Notes under the pieces: generated by a model | The model's database searches: none | What the model saw: only the letters and a program-made list of their open reading frames with translations | Told to the model about the DNA's origin: nothing | Source: Cytobacillus dafuensis | GTDB taxonomy: Bacteria > Bacillota > Bacilli > Bacillales > Cytobacillaceae | Reading direction: 5' to 3' | DNA: 64,000 nucleotides | NCBI RefSeq assembly: GCF_007995155.1 | Contig: NZ_CP042593.1 | Location: forward strand, 2,770,001-2,834,000 | Shown here: one piece after another, positions 45,098 through 54,127 of the stretch | Layout of the letters: each line of letters starts with the position of its first letter | How positions within the stretch are numbered: position 1 is the first letter of the stretch | Made by a program: the position numbers and the translations under genes

Positions 45098-46348
45098 ATG
45101 AGGGAAGGGAAAATTATCAAACTATATAGAGAAAAGCTTGGTATGACCCAAGAGCAGCTTGGAAACGGTATTTGCTCCGTAACACATATCAGTAAAATTG
45201 AAAGAGGGATTACAGAGTACTCTTCTGAAATTATCATGCTTTTATCAAAACGGCTTAACATAAATCTAGATGAAGAGATCATTCGATTCAATGGTGTTAA
45301 TAATATATTGCACAGATGGCTAGATAGCATGGTTCGTGAGGAAAAAGATAGGATCGAAGAATATGCGGAACTATTAGAAAAAGAACCGCTCGTTTTATTA
45401 TCTGATTATAAGAACTGCTATCAGCTCATCAAAGCATGGTATTTTCTAACAAAAGGTTCCTTGGACGATGCCAATAAGATAATTAAGTCTATGAAAAAGG
45501 AAAAACTCCCCAAATTTGAGGAAAACCTATTTAAACACATTTCGGGATTATATTTATTGTTGATTGGTGAAGTTAATGAATCAATTAGGACTTTAAAAAC
45601 CATAGACCCGAACATATATCATAATCCGGAGTATTTCTACCATCTCGGCATTGCCTACCATTATAAAAATTCAAATGTTTTGGCCTATTACTATGCAGAT
45701 AAAGCAATTCAGCATTTTCAAAAAACAAAGAATATTATTAAAATCATCGACTGTGAACTGCTCATGTTAAGTCAAATCCCAATAGGCGAACTAAATGGGG
45801 ACTTCGATGAATTTTATGAATTTTATGAACGCTATGAACATATCATCAAAAATTGCAACATGATTCAAAATAAGATAAAAAAATCCAAAGCACTTAATAA
45901 TCTTGCTTACGTTTGCTATCGAATGAACCTTTTTGAGAAAGCAGTCAATTTATATAATGAATCTATGGAACTAAAAGAAGCCAATTCCCAAATATATCTT
46001 ATTTCGCTTTATGGATATGTTAACAGCTGTTTAAAAGGAAACTTAATTGACCGATTCTCACTATTAGAAGCTGCCCATCGTGGGCTTCAGATCGCAAAAA
46101 CTATCAAAGACGAAAGCTATCAAATCCTTTTTAAACTATTCATCTATAAAGTTAATAACAAAACAGAACAATATTTTCATTATTTAAGAACTAAAGCACT
46201 TCCATATTATAGTACTTATCCCTATGTAAAACTAGAAATGGCTTATATTAAGGAGCTATTTGAGCATTTTATTACTACTTCCAAAAATGATGATGCACTA
46301 TTGCTCGCAAAGGAATTTATTAGAAAAGCACCTGTAGAAATATTCTAA
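45098..46348 (+). CDS. RRNPP-like regulator (helix-turn-helix plus tetratricopeptide repeats)
   Basis: 416 residues. Residues 1-65 are an XRE helix-turn-helix (REKLGMTQEQLGNGICSVTH, ISKIERG). The remaining 340 are helical TPR-like repeats (EYFYHLGIAYHYKNSNVLAY, SKALNNLAYVCYRMNLFEKA) of the kind that bind small peptide signals in PlcR, NprR, AimR and Rgg-type proteins. It is divergent from the giant subtilase, a layout like protease regulators of the NprR kind. I see no clear pheromone-precursor gene directly downstream, so the ligand is unknown. Confidence 0.82.
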   Translation: MREGKIIKLYREKLGMTQEQLGNGICSVTHISKIERGITEYSSEIIMLLSKRLNINLDEEIIRFNGVNNILHRWLDSMVREEKDRIEEYAELLEKEPLVLLSDYKNCYQLIKAWYFLTKGSLDDANKIIKSMKKEKLPKFEENLFKHISGLYLLLIGEVNESIRTLKTIDPNIYHNPEYFYHLGIAYHYKNSNVLAYYYADKAIQHFQKTKNIIKIIDCELLMLSQIPIGELNGDFDEFYEFYERYEHIIKNCNMIQNKIKKSKALNNLAYVCYRMNLFEKAVNLYNESMELKEANSQIYLISLYGYVNSCLKGNLIDRFSLLEAAHRGLQIAKTIKDESYQILFKLFIYKVNNKTEQYFHYLRTKALPYYSTYPYVKLEMAYIKELFEHFITTSKNDDALLLAKEFIRKAPVEIF

Positions 46349-46437
46349 TGAAGGATTTATTTAGGATAAATTTCCTTTGCTATTTTATCTAGAAAGCAAC
46401 TGTGTGATTTTCACGTTACAGAATAAGTTCTTGAAAG

Positions 46438-46510
46438 TAAAGTGTCACTCCACATGCTAAGTCATTTCATATTACTGAAGTGGGGCTTACTGCACGTTAA
46501 TGCAGGATAA
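46438..46510 (-). repeat. Decayed copy D of the MITE-like repeat
   Basis: TAAAGTGTCACT on the left and TGAAGTGGGGCTTACTGC, then ACGTTAATGCAGGATAA, on the right match the reversed ends of copies A and C with several changes. The rest of this 416-base intergenic region holds no recognisable gene. Confidence 0.55.
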
Positions 46511-46764
46511 GAAGAATATTTTTATCTAGTAAAGAACTTAATCGTCACAAAACAACTGTTGTTTAATTATCACAATGAAAAAAGCAGTTGTTCTACACGT
46601 TTTTTAAATGATACATTTTTCAAGAATTCACCTTCCGTGAAGAAATACTCTCCTCCTACCATGGTAATATTAACACTCCAATAGTATAGTTGGTTATATC
46701 ACTCACCTACTTTCTTAGCTATTAGAATGACTAAGGAAAATACATATTTGGGGGGATATCTCAT

Positions 46765-47535
46765 ATGGATCCTCATGAAAAAAAGGAAAATGAAGGTCAT
46801 TTCGATGAACCATCTTTGGAAGATTTTTTACCAAATGAAGAAGATGAGTTGTTAAAAGAACAGCAGAAAAAACGAAATTCCTTTGTGAAAAAAGTGGTTA
46901 TTATCGGTCTAGCCTTTTCTTTGGTTATCAGTATGATTCAAATATGGCCACAAATCTTCAATATTTCCTCTATCCATTTTTTACAAAAGTCTGCTGAGCT
47001 TTCAAAACAAGAAGACATTCAAAAATATAAAGAAGCGGTTGTTACGATACAAGATACATATTCAAAAGGAACTGGCTTTAACATCTCTGAAAGCGGATTA
47101 ATCATAACAAATCATCATGTTGTTGAGGACATGCATCCAATTAATGTTGTATTTCCAAACGGTGAATTATTTAATGCGGGTATTATTCATTCAGAACCTG
47201 AATTAGACCTTGCCTTCTTGCAGATTAAGGGAGAAAATTTGCCGTTTCTTTCCTTAAGCAAACCTGATTTATGGCAAGTTAACGATCAAATATATGTGAT
47301 AGGAAATCCACTTTTTCACAATCAAATTGCCAATGAAGGAAAAATATTAGATGATTCAGAGAAAAACGGTGTGCTAAAGCTGAGTGCTCCAATTTATAAA
47401 GGCAACAGCGGAAGTCCTGTTATCAGTGTAAATGGGGATGTCATTGGAGTTGTCTATGCAAAATCAACGACAGATCAATCCGGATTTGCGATTCCTATTG
47501 AAAAAATATTAGAAAAATTACCAAATGGTTATTAA
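46765..47535 (+). CDS. Membrane-anchored HtrA-like serine protease without PDZ domain
   Basis: 256 residues. An acidic cytosolic N-terminus of about 45 residues, one membrane helix (VVIIGLAFSLVISMIQIW), then an S1C trypsin-like domain with His in LIITNHHVVED, Asp in EPELDLAFLQIKG and Ser in YKGNSGSPVISVNG, and the ending QSGFAIPIEKILEKL. The PDZ domain of HtrA/HtrB is absent, so substrate choice must differ. GGGGGG precedes the ATG. Acts outside the membrane, probably in protein quality control. Confidence 0.87.
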   Translation: MDPHEKKENEGHFDEPSLEDFLPNEEDELLKEQQKKRNSFVKKVVIIGLAFSLVISMIQIWPQIFNISSIHFLQKSAELSKQEDIQKYKEAVVTIQDTYSKGTGFNISESGLIITNHHVVEDMHPINVVFPNGELFNAGIIHSEPELDLAFLQIKGENLPFLSLSKPDLWQVNDQIYVIGNPLFHNQIANEGKILDDSEKNGVLKLSAPIYKGNSGSPVISVNGDVIGVVYAKSTTDQSGFAIPIEKILEKLPNGY

Positions 47536-47731
47536 ATTGGTTTATCGGAAAATAGTGCGGAATGATGGTTAAATACCCCATCAGCATTGCTTCAAAAAGG
47601 GACGGGCACGATTTTCACTAATTCGTTACCGCTAATCGGTTAATTGAACCACTTCTCCTCTCCCAACAAGGTTAATTGGGTTTGTTATAGATATCAACTT
47701 AATATGTCAACATAATCAGTGAAGGTTTATC

Positions 47732-47779
47732 AAAAAAATACCTACCCACCGAAGCTTCGTGGAACAGGTATTTTTTTTA
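47732..47779. terminator. Bidirectional terminator
   Basis: AAAAAATACCT / AGGTATTTTTT outer stem and an inner CGAAGCTTCG palindrome, between converging genes. The rest of 47536-47830 shows no gene. Confidence 0.8.
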
Positions 47780-47830
47780 TTAACGCCATTTTCGCACTTA
47801 TTACAGGTCTCTACAGCATTTCAATATCTC

Positions 47831-48457
47831 TTATAACTCCTTCTTCGAAAAAGGCAAAAACAATTTTACCCCCTTCTTGTTAAATGGCAGGAGCTTCATG
47901 TCTGCAATCAAGTGACTGGCATATCCTAGAAGACAAGTAATAAATACCCCATCGAGCTGAACTGATTTTTCGAACTGAAACGCTATGTATCCAAAGAAAA
48001 TAATTCCAATTAATGAATGAGTATAACTTCTATGGGAGACAAAGGAAGCAATAATTATGTAAACACCTAGCAGCCATATCCAATTTTCATGAAATGACAG
48101 ACCTCCAACAATCACTCCAATCCCTGTAATTGTTAGCATTCTCCTTTGTGTTAAGAATGTAGAAATAATGATAATACCAAGACCCAGTCCGATTCCTAAC
48201 CATTTATCCATTCCAACCCTTGTAAAATAGCTATACAAGATCATAAGAACTGCAATAAACTGAACGATGGATCGAATTAACTTGTGAGATACCGTTACTT
48301 TGTTACTTAGCTTTCCATTGATGTCCAGATCCGGAATCAAACCTGATATAGCACCTAAACCTACAAGAATCATGGTTTCGGTTGGATTTGTTTGTAACAG
48401 GTTTGCTGTAAATAAGCCTGATGCCGCTCCGATGACTGTATGTGATGTGCCGTTCAA
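47831..48457 (-). CDS. YdjM-type membrane-bound metal-dependent hydrolase family protein
   Basis: 208 residues with about six membrane helices. The family's metal-binding pattern is present: GTSHTVIGAASG at the N-terminus, GLIPDLDINGKLS, SHRSYTHSLIGI near 148 and GYASHLIADM near 180. Members have been linked to phospholipase-like or LexA-regulated membrane proteins, but the reaction is not established. Single gene with a terminator downstream. The start follows AGGTGAA. Confidence 0.8.
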   Translation of the reverse strand: MNGTSHTVIGAASGLFTANLLQTNPTETMILVGLGAISGLIPDLDINGKLSNKVTVSHKLIRSIVQFIAVLMILYSYFTRVGMDKWLGIGLGLGIIIISTFLTQRRMLTITGIGVIVGGLSFHENWIWLLGVYIIIASFVSHRSYTHSLIGIIFFGYIAFQFEKSVQLDGVFITCLLGYASHLIADMKLLPFNKKGVKLFLPFSKKEL

Positions 48458-48642
48458 TGAATTTCACCTGTTTCTATTAATATGTATATACTTATTTTTG
48501 GTTCAAAGTAATATTTATTACGAAAGCTCATCTTTATGAGTCAAAAAAGTTGGATTATTTCTGTCACGTCATCCAATAATTGGTTGGCAAATAAAAATAC
48601 GGGGATACTACTAGTAAACAGTTTACATAATAGGGGGTGTTT

Positions 48643-48867
48643 ATGATTAAGTCCTACATCAACATGGAGTTTGAAATGAAAAGCTGCTTTATGCCCAACA
48701 TAAGCAATTCAGAATCACTAAAAGTTTTAGATGTTACAGATTCTAGTGTTGTCATCCAGATGAATAACCCGGATTGCAGGGGAGTTTTTCCTTCAGACAC
48801 CTTTCAATATTGGATCAGAAAAGGATCGCTTATTCCAATGAATGATAATCAAAAGAAAACATCATAA
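48643..48867 (+). CDS. Small hypothetical protein
   Basis: 74 residues from an ATG with AGGGGGTG upstream; a GTG six bases earlier overlaps that site. No signal peptide or membrane helix. The sequence KVLDVTDSSVVIQMNNPDCR and PSDTFQYWIRKGSLIP looks like a compact beta domain. I do not recognise the family. A strong terminator follows at 48892. Confidence 0.65.
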   Translation: MIKSYINMEFEMKSCFMPNISNSESLKVLDVTDSSVVIQMNNPDCRGVFPSDTFQYWIRKGSLIPMNDNQKKTS

Positions 48868-48891
48868 GATCAAAACGCCATAACACGATAA

Positions 48892-48941
48892 AAATAGTGC
48901 CTGATCTCCATTAATTTTTCAGTGGAGATCAGGCACAAAAA
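48892..48941. terminator. Bidirectional terminator
   Basis: Perfect 14-bp stem GTGCCTGATCTCCA / TGGAGATCAGGCAC with A and T runs on both sides, between converging genes. Confidence 0.88.
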
Positions 48942-48946
48942 GATAG

Positions 48947-49447
48947 TTATTTTTTGAAGATGGTAGCGATTATTTCGTCCATCGACTTTCCGCTTTCTAC
49001 TTCAAAAGTACCTGGACGCAGATCATTGGACAATCCTCTCTTTTCAACTTCATTAAAAAAGTCTTTAGCACTATTAATGATATGTGCCTGTTCAAGAGCT
49101 CTCCCGACATCTATGCTAGTCATACCTGATGTCACTGTCAGCATCGTCCGGTATACTATTTTTTCGTTTGGTTTTTCGTTTGGTTTTTCATTTTTATTCT
49201 CATTTGATTTTTCTTTTACATCATTTTTTTCTTTTTTTGCAGCTGCAAGTTGTTTATTCCACTCTTCATTGGTCTGGATGACATAGCCCTCTGACGTTAG
49301 CATGGTTTTCATCTCGTCAACTGTAGGTTTTTCAACTGTTTTTTGAGTGCTTGCTGCTTTATTTGGGCCAGCGAAATAGACTGCACCACATACACTTGCT
49401 GAAACAATGAGTCCTGCGGCAAAGCTGCGCATCGAATTAGCTTTCAT
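48947..49447 (-). CDS. Membrane-anchored protein with an MltG-like LysM-type domain
   Basis: 166 residues. An N-terminal membrane segment (SFAAGLIVSASVCGAVYFAG), a lysine/asparagine-rich linker with NEKPNEKPNEK repeats, then about 60 residues (SGMTSIDVGRALEQAHIINS, LRPGTFEVESGKSMDEIIAT) that match the small domain preceding the catalytic part of the lytic transglycosylase MltG. The catalytic domain itself is absent. It may bind peptidoglycan. The start overlaps the previous gene by 11 bases; ATG at 49447 or TTG at 49453 are both possible with the AAAGGAG site. Confidence 0.7.
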   Translation of the reverse strand: MKANSMRSFAAGLIVSASVCGAVYFAGPNKAASTQKTVEKPTVDEMKTMLTSEGYVIQTNEEWNKQLAAAKKEKNDVKEKSNENKNEKPNEKPNEKIVYRTMLTVTSGMTSIDVGRALEQAHIINSAKDFFNEVEKRGLSNDLRPGTFEVESGKSMDEIIATIFKK

Positions 49448-49823
49448 TGGCAACTTTGCTCCTTTCATCCTTCGTTTTTATGTAAGGAGCCAGTAATTGC
49501 TCAACTTCTTCCTTCGTCAGCTGGTTTTTAGTAGAAATACTTTCAAATGAGTATCCGCGTCTATGCATATCAAGCATCTCTCGCAATAAGACCCTTTGCT
49601 CTTGGGTATCAGCTTGAACACCTGCTTCTTGTGCTGCAATTTCGGCATCTAGCTCGAAGTTCCGAATCTGCTGTTGTAGCTGATCTATATCATCTTTAAA
49701 AGAAAAGGTAAGCTGATCGATCTGTTGCTCTAATCTCGTTGATGATTGCCCCGTTTTATAAAACGACAAAATGAGCAGTGAAACTGCTGCAATGAATAAA
49801 ATGGCTAACGCCCATCCCATCAT
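49437..49823 (-). CDS. Single-pass membrane protein with coiled coil and helix-turn-helix-like C-terminus
   Basis: 128 residues from tandem ATGs at 49823 with GGGAGG upstream. A membrane helix (ALAILFIAAVSLLILSFY), a coiled coil (STRLEQQIDQLTFSFKDDID) and a C-terminal segment MHRRGYSFESISTKNQLTKE that looks like a small helix-turn-helix. The layout resembles DUF6115/SwrB-type proteins, but the similarity is too weak to name it. It is translationally coupled to the MltG-like gene downstream. Confidence 0.68.
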   Translation of the reverse strand: MMGWALAILFIAAVSLLILSFYKTGQSSTRLEQQIDQLTFSFKDDIDQLQQQIRNFELDAEIAAQEAGVQADTQEQRVLLREMLDMHRRGYSFESISTKNQLTKEEVEQLLAPYIKTKDERSKVANES

Positions 49824-50248
49824 TCTTTGCCTCCCTTTACTAAATCTATTAACATACATTTTATTATTATACAGCAAGTATACGAGAATTCTATTTAAAA
49901 CAAAAAAACACATCATTAGTCTTATCTGTATGGAAAAAATAAATGTCTAATGGAGGTGCCGAAATAGAACTCTACTTATTTTTAAAGGGTATAATAACCC
50001 AATCTCTTTAGGTATATTTTTCCTGCGAACTGAGATAATCCTCTAATTCCCTAATGTTTTTAGATGGCTGAAACGAGTTTTCTTGCAAAAAAACAATAAT
50101 GCTCCAGAAACATATTTGAGTGGAGCTAAAGGAATGACACGCTCATAAAAGATGTCAAAAATCTATAATAGCGTGTCATTTTCATAATATATTTTAATTG
50201 ATTATGCTTTATGTACGCAGGTCCTGTGCATATCAAAAAAATGAAATG
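49824..50248. other. Intergenic region left of the CRISPR array
   Basis: No gene seen. Two hairpins stand out: GCTCCA / TGGAGC (50101-50126) and the 11-bp AATGACACGCT / AGCGTGTCATT (50133-50180), the latter followed by TTTTC on the plus strand, so it could insulate the array from upstream transcription. Confidence 0.5.
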
Positions 50249-50277
50249 ATTTTCAAACCAGCCGTAGTTTGTATAAT
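50249..50277 (+). promoter_or_regulatory. Possible promoter/leader of the CRISPR array
   Basis: A perfect TATAAT (50272-50277) with a weak -35 about 17 bases upstream, pointing toward the array and ending about 85 bases before the first repeat. AT-rich sequence follows, as in CRISPR leaders. Confidence 0.4.
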
Positions 50278-50361
50278 ATTTTTTGCCCTGATACAAAAAA
50301 ATGTAGGGTGTAAAAATTGGCTCTTGAAACCCTTGGGAGAGTAAGGTAAAATGGAGGTACA

Positions 50362-50612
50362 TTAGAAATAATAGAAGCTCGTTTAGAGGATTAACACATC
50401 AGCAAAGGTCTCTTCATAAAATTTCTACCTAGAAAGTAAAAATGAAAAACCTTGTTTAGAGGATTAAAATTTCAATGTTCCTGTTCCAATGCCGTCCCAG
50501 ACGGTAAAAATATAAGAGCCTCGTTAAGAGGATTAACACATCCGTGATAGGACTGCTCCGATAGGATCGTATTTCTCGTAGAAATAAAAATACCTCGTTT
50601 AGAGGATTAAAA
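50362..50612 (+). CRISPR. Short, diverged CRISPR array of four repeats and three spacers
   Basis: The core GTTTAGAGGATTAA recurs at 50381, 50454, 50523 (one base changed) and 50597, at spacings of 73, 69 and 74 bases. Each repeat is about 36-40 bases: a variable A-rich 5' part (like TAGAAATAAAAAT), then a stem CCTC-GTTTA-GAGG, then an eight-base handle ATTAAAAT or ATTAACAC. The stem is kept as CTC/GAG, CCTT/GAGG, CCTC/GAGG and CCTC/GAGG. The handle recalls the ATTGAAAC-type crRNA 5' tag, so transcription should run on the plus strand, opposite to the cas genes. Spacers are about 50398-50429, 50471-50500 and 50540-50577. Orientation agrees with the terminator at 50645. Confidence 0.7.
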
Positions 50613-50644
50613 TATTAGTAGAACATGTCAATAAATAGAAAATA

Positions 50645-50692
50645 AAAAGAAGCTGATCATCTACATATAGTAGGTAATCAGCTTCTTTTTAT
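50645..50692 (+). terminator. Terminator after the CRISPR array
   Basis: AAAAAGAAGCTGAT / ATCAGCTTCTTTTT stem with an 18-base loop and T5 run, 33 bases beyond the last repeat on the plus strand. Confidence 0.8.
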
Positions 50693-50802
50693 TGTGAAAT
50701 AACCTTTTTCAGTGCCCTCAGTAAAATGAATAAATAGTGTATAGAATGTTTAACTGATAGTCTGTAGCTCACTGCCAAACTTCGCTATTGAATGATATAG
50801 GT

Positions 50803-50837
50803 CAAAAAAAGCTGCCAGAGTCATCACGTTCGGCAGC
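50803..50837 (-). terminator. Terminator of the cas-linked unknown operon
   Basis: GCTGCC / GGCAGC stem followed on the minus strand by T7. It lies about 160 bases beyond the 1041-residue gene and closes the minus-strand transcript before the array. No gene is seen between 50838 and 50997. Confidence 0.65.
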
Positions 50838-50997
50838 ATTTGTCATCTTATCACATACTGCATATCCACAGAAATGGTGAGCGCTTTGATTTTCTTTTGA
50901 CCGTTGCTAATGAATAAGCTGTACTGTAACTCCTTGAACAGATACACTAAAGCTGGAAAACATAGACTGTCAAACTCTCTCACTAATTGATGTGTGT

Positions 50998-53900
50998 CTA
51001 TCGGCGTTTTCTTCCGGAACTGCTGCCTCCACTTCTCCCTGATTTACCTTTGTAGGAGACAGTAGTTCTGTTTCCTGGTTTGAGTGTATAGGAGCCCTTA
51101 GAGCTACTTCCACCAGTGCCAGTCGAGTGTCCTTGATGATTTTTCCGAGGAGTTTGACTATTATTAGGCTTTTGATTAGAAATAATTGAGCGTCCTGATC
51201 CTTGATGGTTTTCTTTCTTAGGTGTTTCATGTTTCTTTTGATGTGTTTCGTGTTTATTTAATCCTTCTACAATTTTATTTAATTTTCCAAAGAATGAACT
51301 GTCAGATTTGTGTTGCTGATTTGTTTTCTTTGAATTAGGTTCAGAATTTTTATTTAAGACATGTGTTGATTCTTGTACCCTGTTAGTTTTATTCGTAATG
51401 TTGGTTGACGATTTTAATTCTGAATGGTTTGCTCTGGTAGAGTCAGTATTTAGCTTATTATTCTTTGAGTTGGGGGTATGTTTATGGACTTTAGAATCTG
51501 TAAAGTCTTTGTTTAAAAATCCTTTAATTTTTGCTGCGGTGGCATTTTCAATTCTTCTCTCACCCGGTATAGCATGCTTATTTGTTGCTGTGACACTGTC
51601 TTTGCCTACTGCATGTTCAGCCTGTGATGTCGATTTCCTCAATATTTGTGGATTTGTAATTTCTCCTTTCATGTCTTCTTTTGAAATGGAGTTATGTTCA
51701 TGAACTCCAGAACCTGAATGGTTTTTGTTTAAGATTCCTCTTATTTTTGCTGTACCAGCATGTTCACCCCTTTTCACATTAACACGCTGTTTTTTGGCTA
51801 TAACACTGTCTTTTTTTGTTGAGTCTGAGGTATGATCATGGACTTTAGAATCAGAATCTGAACGGGGTTTGTTTAATGGGTTTTTTACTTTATTAATCTG
51901 TGCTATTTTTTCCTGCAAAGCAACTTCCTGTTGTTTGTTCTTTTTATGCATAGACTTATCTGATCTATTTGACTCTCTTTCAATTTCCTCCAAAATTCCA
52001 GTTATTTTGTCATCATGACTATCGGGATTCACTACCTGTTTCAGTGATGTTATAGCTTTTTTCCAGAACCCCTTAATCCCAGATGGTTTTCCAGAATCTG
52101 TAGGCTTCGATTTATCCGGTGTGTGCCCCCAGTCTGTTGAATGTTTAGCTTTGGATTCCTTTTTTTGCTCTTCCGGACGTGCAGTAGTTGATTTGTTCAT
52201 CGAGTCTGTTGACTCTGTATCAGTTGATTCACTTATCCGGCCTGAAGACTGTTTAACAGTTGGTTCATCTATCTGACCTGTCTGCTCCTCAATGACTGGT
52301 TCACTTCTCCTGCTAGATAACTGTGATGGTGTCTGCGCAATTTCTTGTTTTTTTGGCCGCAGTACTTCGGTTTTTTCTGCTGGGTTCGACTGTCCCCTTT
52401 TCAGGCTGCTCCCATCAGGTGATAGTGAAGATTTGGGGTTTTGCGGATTTACTCCTCCGGATTCACTAGGATTCCCACCTTGCTCTATGTTCTCTGCTAG
52501 CGATTTTGCAGATATAGGATTTTGTGGAATTGTATCCGCTCCGGCTCCACTATAATTCCTACCTTTCTGGCTGTTCCCTGCAGGCGATTGTGCAGATTTT
52601 GGTTTTTGTGGATTTTTACCTGCTCCGCCTCCACTGCTATTCCCAACTTTCTGGGTGTTATTCCCCCCATGATTGCTCCCTTCTGGAAGGCCTATTCCTT
52701 TATTGCCTCCATATTCCGGATCATTCGTTCCTTCATCACCGTTAAATTCTGGATCATTTATATCTTCATAGTCCCCATATTCCGCTTCATCTATCTCTAC
52801 ATAGTCCTCATATTCCGACAAAAGCGTTTCTTCATCGTCTCCATATGCAAATTTATCCATTCCTGCCTCATCCATTAAATCTCGAGTTAAATTTGCCTCT
52901 AATATTTCTTCTCCTAAATTTTCTCCTCTTGAACGTAATACCTCTACTTCTCTACTTAATTGAATCGCAACAGAGGTAATTTCCTTTGCTTTATTCTTTA
53001 AATCTCTTATATGTTTTGACTGTTGTACAGCGTCTACTAGTGCTTTCTGTGATTTTTTCTCGCTGATACCGAATTTCGAAACCCACTTTTCGTCTACTGC
53101 TATTTCTTCTGCTTCTAATTTAGCATATTTTGCTTTAACTCTAAGATTGTGTGCCGACTTTTGGGCCTGATCTTCATCATAAATATAAGAGATGTCACCT
53201 TTCTCAACTTTTTCTTTAGCCTTCTTTACTTCACTTTCAGCTGCTTCTGCCTTCTTCTCAAATTCTTTTGCTTCCCGTTCAAGACTCCGTTTCTTCTCTA
53301 ATAACTCCGGTACTCCGTTTTTACGTGCTAATTCAGCATTTTTTTCTACACTCTCAATATATTTATTTGCATTTTCTGCCTCTTTATCTACATTTTTTGC
53401 ATATACAATAGCTTCTTTGATTTTTTCTTTTGTTTTCCGGAATGCCTCTTTAGCTTTTTCCGGATCCCCTGTAAATCGTCCTTCTCGTATAGAAAATTTT
53501 GCAGCAGCAATTGCATCTTCTGCTTTAAGCTTTTCGATGTTAGCCTTAGCTGTGCTTTCCGTTACTTTCATTTCGTACTCTTCTGCCTTAGTAATTGCTT
53601 TACGCGGCACCTCAACTTTTTCATATTCCCATACAGCCGCCAGGAATTTAAATAATTCTCCGAGTACCATTGCTGAAAGCCCAGTAGTTCCCATGGAAGC
53701 TACTGTCGCAGTTGCTATGCCTTCCAATATCTTATCCATAAGCTGAGACTCCTCGTAAATCGCAAGGGCTTCTCCTGATGTTACGTAATTACGACCGTTT
53801 GCTTTTAGTTTCAGCTTTAACATTTCAGGATCTTGGGAATTGCTATTCATCACATAATATCTAACTATATCTTGGATCAGGACTTTAAAAAGTTGAATTG

Positions 53901-54123
53901 ACCTAAAACCCCAAACATTTCCACTCGCAATATTTGCAATACCTTCAAAAGTGCTGCCCCCAAAGGTATAGTTTGAATCATAAGGGTTAAGCGTTAATAT
54001 CGTATCAATTACTGCAAAGAATCGACTCCTAACTTCTTCATTTGCATCTTTTAGAGTATTCTCTAAGATTCCAGTAACTTCAATATGCTTATTTACATCT
54101 TTTTTTTCTTTATCATCTGCCAT
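50998..54123 (-). CDS. Unknown 1041-residue coiled-coil and disordered protein, downstream of cas6
   Basis: Not recognised. Residues 1-180 look globular and helical, with a long uncharged helix at about 131-165 (GIATATVASMGTTGLSAMVL) that could insert in a membrane. Residues 185-425 are strongly charged coiled coil. Residues 430-475 are acidic repeats (EYEDYVEIDE, EYGDYEDINDPE). Residues 498-581 hold three 28-residue repeats (NPQKPKSAQSP / IPQNPISAKSL / NPQNPKSSLSP). Residues 748-883 hold three copies of an LNK...VHxH unit (KVHDHT, GVHEHN, KVHKHT). The last 100 residues are very basic, ending GGSSSGRKRR. It starts four bases after the partner gene's stop. The basic tail suggests nucleic acid or polyanion binding; this is inference. 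Confidence 0.75.
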   Translation of the reverse strand: MADDKEKKDVNKHIEVTGILENTLKDANEEVRSRFFAVIDTILTLNPYDSNYTFGGSTFEGIANIASGNVWGFRSIQLFKVLIQDIVRYYVMNSNSQDPEMLKLKLKANGRNYVTSGEALAIYEESQLMDKILEGIATATVASMGTTGLSAMVLGELFKFLAAVWEYEKVEVPRKAITKAEEYEMKVTESTAKANIEKLKAEDAIAAAKFSIREGRFTGDPEKAKEAFRKTKEKIKEAIVYAKNVDKEAENANKYIESVEKNAELARKNGVPELLEKKRSLEREAKEFEKKAEAAESEVKKAKEKVEKGDISYIYDEDQAQKSAHNLRVKAKYAKLEAEEIAVDEKWVSKFGISEKKSQKALVDAVQQSKHIRDLKNKAKEITSVAIQLSREVEVLRSRGENLGEEILEANLTRDLMDEAGMDKFAYGDDEETLLSEYEDYVEIDEAEYGDYEDINDPEFNGDEGTNDPEYGGNKGIGLPEGSNHGGNNTQKVGNSSGGGAGKNPQKPKSAQSPAGNSQKGRNYSGAGADTIPQNPISAKSLAENIEQGGNPSESGGVNPQNPKSSLSPDGSSLKRGQSNPAEKTEVLRPKKQEIAQTPSQLSSRRSEPVIEEQTGQIDEPTVKQSSGRISESTDTESTDSMNKSTTARPEEQKKESKAKHSTDWGHTPDKSKPTDSGKPSGIKGFWKKAITSLKQVVNPDSHDDKITGILEEIERESNRSDKSMHKKNKQQEVALQEKIAQINKVKNPLNKPRSDSDSKVHDHTSDSTKKDSVIAKKQRVNVKRGEHAGTAKIRGILNKNHSGSGVHEHNSISKEDMKGEITNPQILRKSTSQAEHAVGKDSVTATNKHAIPGERRIENATAAKIKGFLNKDFTDSKVHKHTPNSKNNKLNTDSTRANHSELKSSTNITNKTNRVQESTHVLNKNSEPNSKKTNQQHKSDSSFFGKLNKIVEGLNKHETHQKKHETPKKENHQGSGRSIISNQKPNNSQTPRKNHQGHSTGTGGSSSKGSYTLKPGNRTTVSYKGKSGRSGGSSSGRKRR

Positions 54124-54127
54124 ATTT

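Noticed and set aside
46565-46610. Short frame after the RRNPP-like regulator as its signalling-peptide gene
   Set aside because: A ten-residue frame starting MKKAVVLHVF has no ribosome binding site and no export-signal length, so it does not support a pheromone gene.
50126-50362. Minus-strand 78-codon frame left of the array
   Set aside because: It runs through hairpins and the first repeat, has no clear ribosome binding site and an unnatural composition.
51398-53746. Several long plus-strand frames opposite the 1041-residue gene
   Set aside because: They are antisense shadows created by the biased, repetitive codons of the minus-strand gene; no ribosome binding sites.
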